A model generated the notes under the pieces. It saw only the letters and a program-made list of their open reading frames with translations, was not told the DNA's origin and did not search any database. A DNA stretch of 12,519 bases from Akkermansiaceae bacterium (GTDB taxonomy: Bacteria > Verrucomicrobiota > Verrucomicrobiia > Verrucomicrobiales > Akkermansiaceae), in assembly GCA_014379305.1 (NCBI GenBank), contig JACMMB010000168.1, positions 1 through 12,519 on the forward strand, read 5' to 3'. Position 1 is the stretch's first letter, and each line of letters begins with the position of its first letter. A program made the translations under genes and the position numbers. Shown here one piece after another: positions 1 to 6,492 of the stretch.

Positions 1-3
1 CGA

Positions 4-456
4 TTATTCCCTATTATGACTATCCATGATGATGGTGACGGGGCCATCGTTGATGAGGGAGACTTTCATATCCGCGCCGAAAACACCGCGCTCTATGGTT
101 TTGCCGAGGATATCTTCCATCTTCGCGCAGAAGGCGGAGTATAAGGGTTCGGATTTATCCGCAGCGGCGGCTCTGAGAAATGACGGGCGGTTGCCCTTTT
201 TGGTCGAAGCGTGAAGGGTGAACTGACTGACCACCAGCATCCCGCCACAAGTATCCAACAGTGAGAGATTCATTTTTCCCTCGCTGTCTGAGAATATCCT
301 CATCCGGCTGATTTTTAAAGACAGCCACTCGATCTCCGTTTCGTCATCGGCTTCTTCAATGCCAATGAACACCAGCAGACCATGGCCGATCAACGCGCGA
401 ATTTCGCCATCAATGGCCACGCTTGCGGATAAGACGCGTTGAATCAGTGCTCGCAT
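4..456 (-). CDS. dtd: D-aminoacyl-tRNA deacylase (DTD1 family)
   Basis: This cytoplasmic enzyme hydrolyses the ester bond of D-aminoacyl-tRNAs (and mischarged glycyl-tRNA), recycling the tRNA and keeping D-amino acids out of proteins. The product is 150 residues, the usual length for DTD1. It starts with the family N-terminus MRALIQRV and carries both signatures: SQFTL at residues 77-81, followed by the KKGNRPSF stretch, and NDGPVT at 136-141, which holds the Gly-cisPro pair (138-139) that screens chirality in the active site. The start at 456 gives the exact family N-terminus. The stop codon TAA lies at positions 4-6, so the gene is complete but its downstream neighbour is outside the window. 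It is transcribed divergently from dnaB. An AAGG only a few bases before the ATG is a poor ribosome site. Identification is firm from the motifs and full-length agreement. Confidence 0.96.
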   Translation of the reverse strand: MRALIQRVLSASVAIDGEIRALIGHGLLVFIGIEEADDETEIEWLSLKISRMRIFSDSEGKMNLSLLDTCGGMLVVSQFTLHASTKKGNRPSFLRAAAADKSEPLYSAFCAKMEDILGKTIERGVFGADMKVSLINDGPVTIIMDSHNRE

Positions 457-465
457 GCCTTGGAA

Positions 466-528
466 ATTGGCAGTTACTCACATTTCTTCCAGTGCGGTTT
501 GCTGGAAAGCAGTCGTTAGATTGCCAAT
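466..528 (+). promoter_or_regulatory. Concentric dyad / candidate stem-loop in dnaB leader
   Basis: Two inverted repeats share the same centre at position 497. The outer arms are ATTGGCA (466-472) and TGCCAAT (522-528); the inner arms are TTCCAG (487-492) and CTGGAA (502-507). Read as plus-strand RNA, the outer helix extends to ten pairs through G473-U521, U474-A520 and U475-G519. The inner helix extends to eight through U493-G501 and G494-U500, leaving a 5-base loop and a symmetric 11 x 11 internal loop. The wobble pairs work only in the plus-strand transcript, that is, the dnaB leader, and the structure ends 11 bases before the ATG at 540. It could equally be a DNA operator between dtd and dnaB, or chance. 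Confidence 0.35.
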
Positions 529-539
529 CGCAGAGCGAA

Positions 540-2003
540 ATGACAAAAAAGTCACCCGCCATGTCCGAACTCCAAAAAACATCTCTAACCGCACTTCCGT
601 CACCGAAACTACATCAAGGATCCAGCGAAGTGGACGACGTGACACGGGCACTTCCGCATGCCGTCGGTCCTGAGAAAAGTTTGCTTTCGACGATGTTGCA
701 GGATCCTCAGGAATACATCGGTTTGGCGGTGGAGGAGAGGCTGACTGCCGGTCATTTTTATCTCCCAAGCCACTCGACACTTTTTGGTTTTTTGATCGAG
801 CTATTTGAAAACGGGCATGAAGTGGAACTCGTTTCCCTGGTGCAGCGGTTGTTGGATCGGGGGCTGTTGGAAAAAGTGGGAGGTCCGGGATATCTCACAG
901 AGCTATACACTTATGCGCCGAGTCCGGGCCATTTCACCCACCACCTGCAGCATGTGAAGGACAAGTTTGTCCTGCGGGCGATCATCCGCAGCGCGAATGA
1001 AGCGGTGGCCCAGGCTTACGAGGCCCCGGACGAAGTTCCGGCGCTGCTGGATTCTGTTGAGGCGAATATTTTATCAATTCGGGAAAGCGCCGAGACCAAT
1101 CAAGGCCCGTCCCTGAAGCAAACCGTGGAAGAGGTGATGAGGAATTTTGAGCAGTTGCTTTCAAAAGAGAAAGTTTCGTTGGGGATCAGCACCGGATTTC
1201 AAGAGCTGGATCGGAAATCCGGAGGTTTGAAATCCGGGGAAATGTTTGTCATCGCAGCCCGTCCATCAATGGGAAAAACCTCGCTGATGATGAATATTGT
1301 CGAACATGTGTGTCTCGATCAGAACCGGGCGGCGATGATTTTTTCCTGCGAAATGACCGCGGCGCAATTGGTTCAGAGACTGATGTTTGCCAGGGCGAAG
1401 TTCGCTGTTTCCCAGCTCAGCCGCGGCTACACTCCGAAGAAACAAGAGCTTGAACGGGTACGCAACGCATCTGTCCAAATTGTGTCTTCAAAGCTTTTCA
1501 TTGACGACACGCCTGGAATTTCCATCAACGAATTGCGTGCGAAGGCGCGGCGGAAAAAGCGCGACGAGGGACTTGAATTCATCGCCATCGACTATTTGCA
1601 GTTGATGAAATCGCGTACCAGGCAGGCCGAAAATTCGCGCGAGCGGGAGATTGCGGAAATTTCAAGCGGGATTAAGGGATTGGCGAAGGAGCTCGGCATT
1701 CCGATCCTCATCCTGGCCCAGCTCAACCGCGGACCAGAGGGTCGGACGGGAAAGAGTTTGGGTGTTCCCCGGATGTCGGATCTGCGTGAATCCGGTTCTA
1801 TCGAGCAGGATGCGGACTTGGTGGGACTCCTTTATCGCAATAAGTATTATGCGGAAAACGAAGAGGAACGAGCTGCTTTGGAAGGAAAGGCCGAGCTCGT
1901 TCTAGCGAAAAATCGAAATGGGGAAACCGGCAGCGTTCCGCTCACTTTCGTCGAGGAGCTGATGCGCTTCGAGTCGGGACCGCCTGCCCAGGAGGGAAAA
2001 TGA
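540..2003 (+). CDS. dnaB: Replicative DNA helicase DnaB
   Basis: Hexameric 5'-3' helicase that unwinds DNA at the replication fork and recruits primase. Numbered from the ATG at 540, the product is 487 residues. It has an N-terminal DnaB helical domain (about 35-180, beginning LPHAVGPEKSLLSTML), a linker, and a RecA-like C-terminal motor. Walker A is RPSMGKT with K246; Walker B is FIAIDYLQLM with D351; the late motif DLRESGSIEQDADL has E417. An open frame extends upstream to 423, but that would overlap the dtd coding region and add residues unlike DnaB. A second in-frame ATG lies at 561 (480 residues). Neither start has a convincing ribosome site; AGAGCG before 540 is the better of two weak options. 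The sense strand is G-rich, unlike all later plus-strand genes. No intein or truncation is visible. Confidence 0.97.
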   Translation: MTKKSPAMSELQKTSLTALPSPKLHQGSSEVDDVTRALPHAVGPEKSLLSTMLQDPQEYIGLAVEERLTAGHFYLPSHSTLFGFLIELFENGHEVELVSLVQRLLDRGLLEKVGGPGYLTELYTYAPSPGHFTHHLQHVKDKFVLRAIIRSANEAVAQAYEAPDEVPALLDSVEANILSIRESAETNQGPSLKQTVEEVMRNFEQLLSKEKVSLGISTGFQELDRKSGGLKSGEMFVIAARPSMGKTSLMMNIVEHVCLDQNRAAMIFSCEMTAAQLVQRLMFARAKFAVSQLSRGYTPKKQELERVRNASVQIVSSKLFIDDTPGISINELRAKARRKKRDEGLEFIAIDYLQLMKSRTRQAENSREREIAEISSGIKGLAKELGIPILILAQLNRGPEGRTGKSLGVPRMSDLRESGSIEQDADLVGLLYRNKYYAENEEERAALEGKAELVLAKNRNGETGSVPLTFVEELMRFESGPPAQEGK

Positions 2004-2074
2004 TTTTTAAAAATAGGCAACTGCATCAGCGTTCCTGTAGCTTGCCAAACCGCTTGATTCATCGAGCCGTTCCT

Positions 2075-2080
2075 GGAGAG
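2075..2080 (+). promoter_or_regulatory. Ribosome binding site of ligA
   Basis: GGAGAG lies seven bases before the ATG at 2088. It is one of only two good Shine-Dalgarno matches in the window and fixes the ligA start. Confidence 0.7.
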
Positions 2081-2087
2081 TAATTCC

Positions 2088-4238
2088 ATGTCCGAGCCTG
2101 ACCTTTTTTCTTCCGCCCCCGGCCCGGAGCTGCGCGTTGCGGAACTCTGGCGCCAACTTCAACATCATAATCACCTTTATTACAGCCAGGCTGAGCCTGA
2201 GATATCCGATGCCGATTACGATACGCTTTATCGCGAGCTCGAAACTATCGAAAAATCCCATCCTCATCTCATTCACCCGAACTCCCCAACCCAGCGGGTC
2301 GGTTCTGTTCCAAACCCGGCGTTCGCACAAGTCAGCCACCCGGTTCCCATGCTCAGCATCGATGATGTCTTCGAGCTGAAAGGTGCCGAAGTCCCTGAAG
2401 CCGAACTCATCACGTTTTACGAACGCCTGCAAAAAAATCTCGGACGAAAAGACATTGCCGTCACCCTTGAACCAAAAATTGATGGCGTCGCGGTTTCCCT
2501 GTTTTACGAAAATGGATCGCTGGAATATGCTGCCACACGCGGGGACGGAACCATCGGCGACGATGTGACCCAAAACGTCCGCACCATTCGTCAAATCCCG
2601 CTTACCCTGCCTTCCGCACACGCTCCGGGCATTCTGGAAGTTCGCGGCGAAATTTTCATGCCAATCAGCGCATTCGCACAAATGAACGAAGAGCGTGAGG
2701 AAGCCGGTCATCCCGCGTTTGCCAATCCCCGCAATGCCACCGCAGGCACCCTTAAACAGCTCGACTCCCGAATTGTAGCCACCCGCCCGCTGGCCTTCCT
2801 GGCTCACGGCATCGGTGCCTACAAAGGCGAGCCCCTCAAAACGGAAATCGATTTCCATCAACTTCTGGACCGTCTCGCCATCCCCCGCAACCAACCCACC
2901 CGGATCGCCGACAACCTTGCCGAATTACTCGAAGGCATTCATTTTTTCCGCAATCACCGCGCCGATATCGACAATGCCACAGACGGAGTGGTGATCAAAA
3001 TCCTTGATCGCTCCGAACGCGAAAAACTCGGATCCACTTCCCGTGCACCCCGGTGGGCAGCCGCCTACAAATTTCTTCCAGAGCAGCAGGAAACCACTCT
3101 GAAAGCCATCACCGTACAGGTTGGCCGCACCGGCGTCCTCACCCCGGTCGCCGAATTGGAGCCCGTCCTCATTTCAGGTTCCACCGTTTCCCGGGCCACT
3201 CTGCACAATCAGGATGAGATTACCAAAAAGGACATCCGTATTGGTGACCGCGTCTTGGTCGAAAAAGCCGGCGAAATCATTCCGGCAATTGTCAGGGTCA
3301 TCTCTCACCTGCCTGCTGCGGTTCCATTTTCCCTTTTCGATTTTGTCCACGGAAAATGCCCTTCGTGCCATGCGCCTGTCACTAAGGAAGTGGGTTTTGT
3401 AGCCTGGCGTTGCTCAAACTTCGAATGTCCCGCACAAGCGACCACCAGCATCACTCACTTTTCCGCCCGCAAAGCCCTCGACATCGATTCCATGGGTGAA
3501 ATCGTCGCCGAAGCCTTGGTCCGGCATCGTCATGCCACCAGCCCCTTGGACCTCTTCTCCCTTACCGAGGAGACCTTGGCCAACCTCAATCTTGGAAATG
3601 AAGATTCCCCCCGCCGTTTCGGCGAGAAAAACGCCGCCAAAGTCATGGCCTCGCTTCATTTGGCTCGTAGCAAACCTCTCAATAAATGGCTATTCGCCAT
3701 GGGCATCAGGCACCTCGGGGAATCCGCTGCGAATGAACTTTCCCGCCTGCACCAACGCCTCAGCGACATCCCCACCTCAAGTTTGCTAACAGAACTCCTC
3801 AGGGACACCCGCGCTGACGCAAAAAAGAAAAATCCCGTGCTTGTGCCATATCGGATCACAGGCGACGTAGGTCCCGCCGTCGCCGAATCGATCCTGACTT
3901 TTTTCCAATCCGAAGCTGGCCATCACGCTCTCTCCCGCCTCGCCGAGCTCGGCATAGATCCAATTTCAAATAACCATGCCCCTTTCTACGCCGACTCTCC
4001 CGCTTTACCACTTAACGGAAAAACATTCGTCATCACCGGCACCCTTAGCCAGCATCGTGACCATTTCAAAGAGCTCATCGAAAAAAATGGCGGTTTAACC
4101 ACTGGCTCAATCTCAAAAAAAACAGACTACCTCTTGGCTGGCAATGCCGCAGGCTCCAAACTCGACAAGGCTTCGCAACTCGGTGTCACTGTCCTGACCG
4201 AACCCGATTTCGATTACCTGTTAGCCACTTATAAATAA
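2088..4238 (+). CDS. ligA: NAD+-dependent DNA ligase LigA
   Basis: Seals nicks in duplex DNA using NAD+ during Okazaki-fragment joining and repair. All LigA domains are present in order in 716 residues. Domain Ia (about 14-75) contains the YY...DADYD pattern of NMN binding. The adenylation domain has the nucleophile K130 in KIDG. An OB fold follows at about 335-410. The zinc finger has C424, C427, C442 and C447. Helix-hairpin-helix repeats occupy about 450-630, including GIRHLGE and GDVGP (592-596). A C-terminal BRCT domain runs from 641 to 716, starting LNGKTFVITGTL. It is some 45 residues longer than the E. coli enzyme; part of the excess is a lysine-bearing insertion at about 563-590 between HhH elements. 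Its 84-bp spacer from dnaB has no evident terminator, so co-transcription is possible, although the strand base bias flips exactly here. Confidence 0.98.
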   Translation: MSEPDLFSSAPGPELRVAELWRQLQHHNHLYYSQAEPEISDADYDTLYRELETIEKSHPHLIHPNSPTQRVGSVPNPAFAQVSHPVPMLSIDDVFELKGAEVPEAELITFYERLQKNLGRKDIAVTLEPKIDGVAVSLFYENGSLEYAATRGDGTIGDDVTQNVRTIRQIPLTLPSAHAPGILEVRGEIFMPISAFAQMNEEREEAGHPAFANPRNATAGTLKQLDSRIVATRPLAFLAHGIGAYKGEPLKTEIDFHQLLDRLAIPRNQPTRIADNLAELLEGIHFFRNHRADIDNATDGVVIKILDRSEREKLGSTSRAPRWAAAYKFLPEQQETTLKAITVQVGRTGVLTPVAELEPVLISGSTVSRATLHNQDEITKKDIRIGDRVLVEKAGEIIPAIVRVISHLPAAVPFSLFDFVHGKCPSCHAPVTKEVGFVAWRCSNFECPAQATTSITHFSARKALDIDSMGEIVAEALVRHRHATSPLDLFSLTEETLANLNLGNEDSPRRFGEKNAAKVMASLHLARSKPLNKWLFAMGIRHLGESAANELSRLHQRLSDIPTSSLLTELLRDTRADAKKKNPVLVPYRITGDVGPAVAESILTFFQSEAGHHALSRLAELGIDPISNNHAPFYADSPALPLNGKTFVITGTLSQHRDHFKELIEKNGGLTTGSISKKTDYLLAGNAAGSKLDKASQLGVTVLTEPDFDYLLATYK

Positions 4239-4260
4239 CCATGTCTGCCTCGAAACGGCT

Positions 4261-4266
4261 TAGAAT
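4261..4266 (+). promoter_or_regulatory. Candidate -10 box for phoH
   Basis: TAGAAT matches the sigma-70 -10 consensus at five of six bases, 12 bases before the phoH ATG. No -35 element is recognisable 16-18 bases upstream. If used, transcription would begin near 4273 and leave an almost leaderless mRNA. This would fit the lack of a ribosome binding site. Confidence 0.25.
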
Positions 4267-4278
4267 AACTTTGTTTCC

Positions 4279-5244
4279 ATGTCCACCGCCCAAACCACCG
4301 AGCTCAAACTTGATTTCGATACCCCGCAATTCCTCCAAGGCCTCTTCGCCAACGACCGCCGCAACCTCGCCTACCTCGAAGAGGCCCTGTCATTGAAAAC
4401 CGTCACGCGCGACGGCTGGATCAGCTTCAATGGCCAGGCACCGGCCATCCTGATTGCAAAAAAAGTTTTCGAAGACCTTGAGGCCGCCCAACGCAACGGG
4501 AGCCACATAAGCACGCGGGATTTCCGCCTCGCGGTGGATATCGCCCACAAATCCGGAGAAACGCCTTTCAACTCACTATCTACTATAAAACTGGTAGGTT
4601 CCCGCACCCGTAAAGCTGTCTCGCCCCGCACCCCGAATCAGCTGGAATATATTCGCGCCATCCAGGGAAACGATGTCACGTTCGGCCTCGGCCCCGCAGG
4701 CACGGGCAAGACCTATCTGGCCATGGCTGTCGGGCTGCACATGCTGAAGAAGCGCCTCGTTCACCGAATCATCCTTACCCGCCCCGCCGTGGAGGCTGGC
4801 GAAGCCCTCGGTTTCCTGCCTGGCGATCTCAAGGAAAAAGTAGCCCCGTATCTACGGCCCCTCTATGACGCCATCAACGACATGCTGGATGCTGAGGAAG
4901 CCCAGCGCTATCTCGATGAAGGCATCATTGAGATCGCACCGCTGGCCTTCATGCGCGGCAGGACCCTATCGCGCTCATTTGTCATTCTCGATGAAGCTCA
5001 GAACACCACCCGCGAGCAGATGTTCATGACTCTCACCCGGCTTGGCGAGGAATCCAAAATCGTAGTCACCGGAGACGGTTCCCAGGTCGATCTTAAGCCC
5101 GGCGTACGATCCGGTCTCCATGAAGCGGAGCACGCTCTCGGAAATATCCAAGGGATCTCCTTCATCCGCTTTTCTCCATCCGATATAGTCCGTCACCCTA
5201 TCGTCGAGCACATCGTCAACGCCTACGAAAAATACCGGCAGTAG
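4279..5244 (+). CDS. PhoH-like ATPase (YbeZ-type)
   Basis: Cytoplasmic P-loop NTPase of the PhoH family, related to the helicase-like half of superfamily 1 and linked to RNA metabolism and ribosome quality control; the exact substrate is not settled. The 321-residue product has an N-terminal alpha/beta region (about 10-85) resembling the nucleic-acid-binding domain before PhoH cores. The ATPase core starts near TPNQLEYIRAI. Walker A is GPAGTGKT with K144, Walker B is VILDEAQN with D238-E239, and a VVTGDGSQVDL motif follows. Length matches the family. The ATG at 4279 has no Shine-Dalgarno site but gives a sensible N-terminus. In many bacteria phoH is followed by ybeY and an HD-domain membrane hydrolase; here neither follows, and the next gene is an ECF sigma factor after about 190 bp. 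Confidence 0.95.
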   Translation: MSTAQTTELKLDFDTPQFLQGLFANDRRNLAYLEEALSLKTVTRDGWISFNGQAPAILIAKKVFEDLEAAQRNGSHISTRDFRLAVDIAHKSGETPFNSLSTIKLVGSRTRKAVSPRTPNQLEYIRAIQGNDVTFGLGPAGTGKTYLAMAVGLHMLKKRLVHRIILTRPAVEAGEALGFLPGDLKEKVAPYLRPLYDAINDMLDAEEAQRYLDEGIIEIAPLAFMRGRTLSRSFVILDEAQNTTREQMFMTLTRLGEESKIVVTGDGSQVDLKPGVRSGLHEAEHALGNIQGISFIRFSPSDIVRHPIVEHIVNAYEKYRQ

Positions 5245-5436
5245 TCCACCACCCGTATTGCGATCATAATTCTTCGGGTCAATGGCTGATAGCTTTCCTA
5301 TGCCCGAGAGACGTTTACGCAAATACGCACACCCCTCGTTCCTCTCTCGTTACTTATATTTTAATGTGTTCTGACTCTTTACACGCACCAGTGCTTGTGT
5401 AGGATGGGCCGCTGCTCACCCGCATCCCCCCCTTAC
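5245..5436 (+). other. Spacer/leader between phoH and the sigma gene
   Basis: This 192-bp spacer is the longest in the window. It is relatively T-rich in its second half and contains TATATT (5355-5360), a possible -10 box with no recognisable -35 partner. A short hairpin can form at 5402-5427: GGATG pairs with CATCC and, past one bulged G, GG pairs with CC. It ends nine bases before the ATG at 5437. No convincing terminator for phoH and no RNA gene is seen. A 30-codon open frame at 5282-5374 has no supporting evidence. Confidence 0.4.
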
Positions 5437-6036
5437 ATGTTCCGTCAGTCACGTCCTCCCGACCCTGACCAAGACCTCGTCTCCCGCGCCAAAAATGGCG
5501 ATACCCGGGCCTTCGATGCCTTGATCCTGAAGTATGGCGACAAGCTCTTTGGCCTGGTCTACAACATGACTTCACATAAGGAGGATACCCACGACCTCCT
5601 TCAGGAAATTTTCGCCAAGGCGTATCAATCCCTGCCGAAATTTCAGGGGAAATCCACCTTTTATACCTGGATCTATCAGATTGCGACTAATCGCACTCTT
5701 AACTTTCTCAAGAAGCGCAAGAACCGATCCAGCCTTAGCCTCAATGATATGGAAGCGGCTGTTCAAAACGACCCGGCACTCATCGATACCACCAACGATG
5801 CCAACCCCGAGCGGCAATCGAGCATCAATGAACTCCAGAAAAAATTGAACGAAGCCATGATGAAACTGTCTGAATCCCACAGAATAGTTGTGACTCTGTT
5901 CGATATCCAAGCCATGCCTCACGGGGAAATCGCGCGGATACTAGGCACATCGGAGGGCACTATTCGTTCACGTCTTCACTATGCGCATCTACAACTCCAA
6001 TCTGCCCTCCAGGAAGTGTGGGAAGAAAGATTTTAA
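5437..6036 (+). CDS. ECF-subfamily RNA polymerase sigma factor
   Basis: Alternative sigma factor that directs RNA polymerase to a specific promoter set, normally held inactive by a membrane partner. From the ATG at 5437 it is 199 residues. Region 2 spans about 12-98, with DLLQEIF (53-59) for core binding and STFYTWIYQIATNR (73-86) for -10 melting and recognition. An acidic linker spans about 104-135. Region 4 spans about 135-195, with the helix-turn-helix MPHGEIARILGTSEGTIRSRL (160-180) for -35 recognition. The frame also allows TTG at 5395 and ATG at 5404; the extra residues (Cys/Pro-rich) are not typical of sigma factors, and region 2 fits the 5437 start. It is followed 51 bp later by a small one-TM protein and then an exported PDZ protein, so the three probably form a signalling unit. 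The regulon is not inferable here. Confidence 0.94.
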   Translation: MFRQSRPPDPDQDLVSRAKNGDTRAFDALILKYGDKLFGLVYNMTSHKEDTHDLLQEIFAKAYQSLPKFQGKSTFYTWIYQIATNRTLNFLKKRKNRSSLSLNDMEAAVQNDPALIDTTNDANPERQSSINELQKKLNEAMMKLSESHRIVVTLFDIQAMPHGEIARILGTSEGTIRSRLHYAHLQLQSALQEVWEERF

Positions 6037-6087
6037 AAATACTTGCAGTAGGCGCTGATATTTTGTAAATCTTAAACATCAACCGCA

Positions 6088-6474
6088 ATGAAACCATCGG
6101 TCGAACAGATTAGCAACCTTCTAGCCCAGCGATGCAACCAGCATCCTGAAGCAGGTTATTGGCAGGATTTCCTCAGGGAATTCCATCACAACCAACGCCA
6201 GGAATCAATTTCAAGGTCCGTTCCCGCTGCTTTTTTTAATCGAATCTCTTTTTGGTTCGCCGAGATCAGCCCTTCAAAATGGGCATACGGTGCGGGGCTT
6301 GCCTACGCTACTGCGACGATCGCTTTTTTCCTCGTTCCCCGGGAAGCTGAAATCGCTCCAATGCAAACCACCCCGGTCAATCATCAGGTGCTCCCTGCTC
6401 CTGCCTTGGAGCAATTGGAACAGTTGGACCTCGATCCTTCCTCGGAAGGAAATGCAGGTGAGCAAGTGTTCTAA
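6088..6474 (+). CDS. Small one-TM protein, putative anti-sigma factor
   Basis: I do not recognise a named family. The 128-residue product has a hydrophilic N-terminal part (1-63) with the segment HPEAGYWQDFLREFHHNQR (19-37), one hydrophobic span at about 65-83 (WAYGAGLAYATATIAFFLV), and a 45-residue acidic, proline-containing tail. This topology (cytoplasmic head, one TM, short periplasmic tail) and its position directly after an ECF sigma gene suggest a membrane-bound anti-sigma factor. The zinc-binding HxxxCxxC motif of ZAS-type anti-sigma factors is absent: C16 is the only cysteine. The gene lies 51 bp after the sigma stop and 18 bp before the PDZ gene, so an operon is likely. There is no clear ribosome site before the ATG. 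The function is inferred from context only. Confidence 0.65.
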   Translation: MKPSVEQISNLLAQRCNQHPEAGYWQDFLREFHHNQRQESISRSVPAAFFNRISFWFAEISPSKWAYGAGLAYATATIAFFLVPREAEIAPMQTTPVNHQVLPAPALEQLEQLDLDPSSEGNAGEQVF

Positions 6475-6492
6475 TTCCAGGCCTGCCACCTC

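Noticed and set aside
423..539. N-terminal extension of dnaB back to 423
   Set aside because: It overlaps dtd coding sequence on the other strand and adds residues with no resemblance to DnaB; ATG 540 or 561 fits the family length.
2007..2894. Minus-strand open frame of 295 codons opposite ligA
   Set aside because: Shadow of the strongly biased ligA coding strand; glycine/aspartate-rich low-complexity product with no recognisable domain.
5282..5374. 30-codon open frame upstream of the sigma gene
   Set aside because: No ribosome site, no recognisable feature, and such frames are expected by chance in a 190-bp spacer.
6057..6080. Imperfect dyad GAT-TTT...AAA-ATC before the one-TM gene
   Set aside because: AT-rich, mismatched and short; expected often by chance, and no other copy seen near the sigma gene to suggest an operator.
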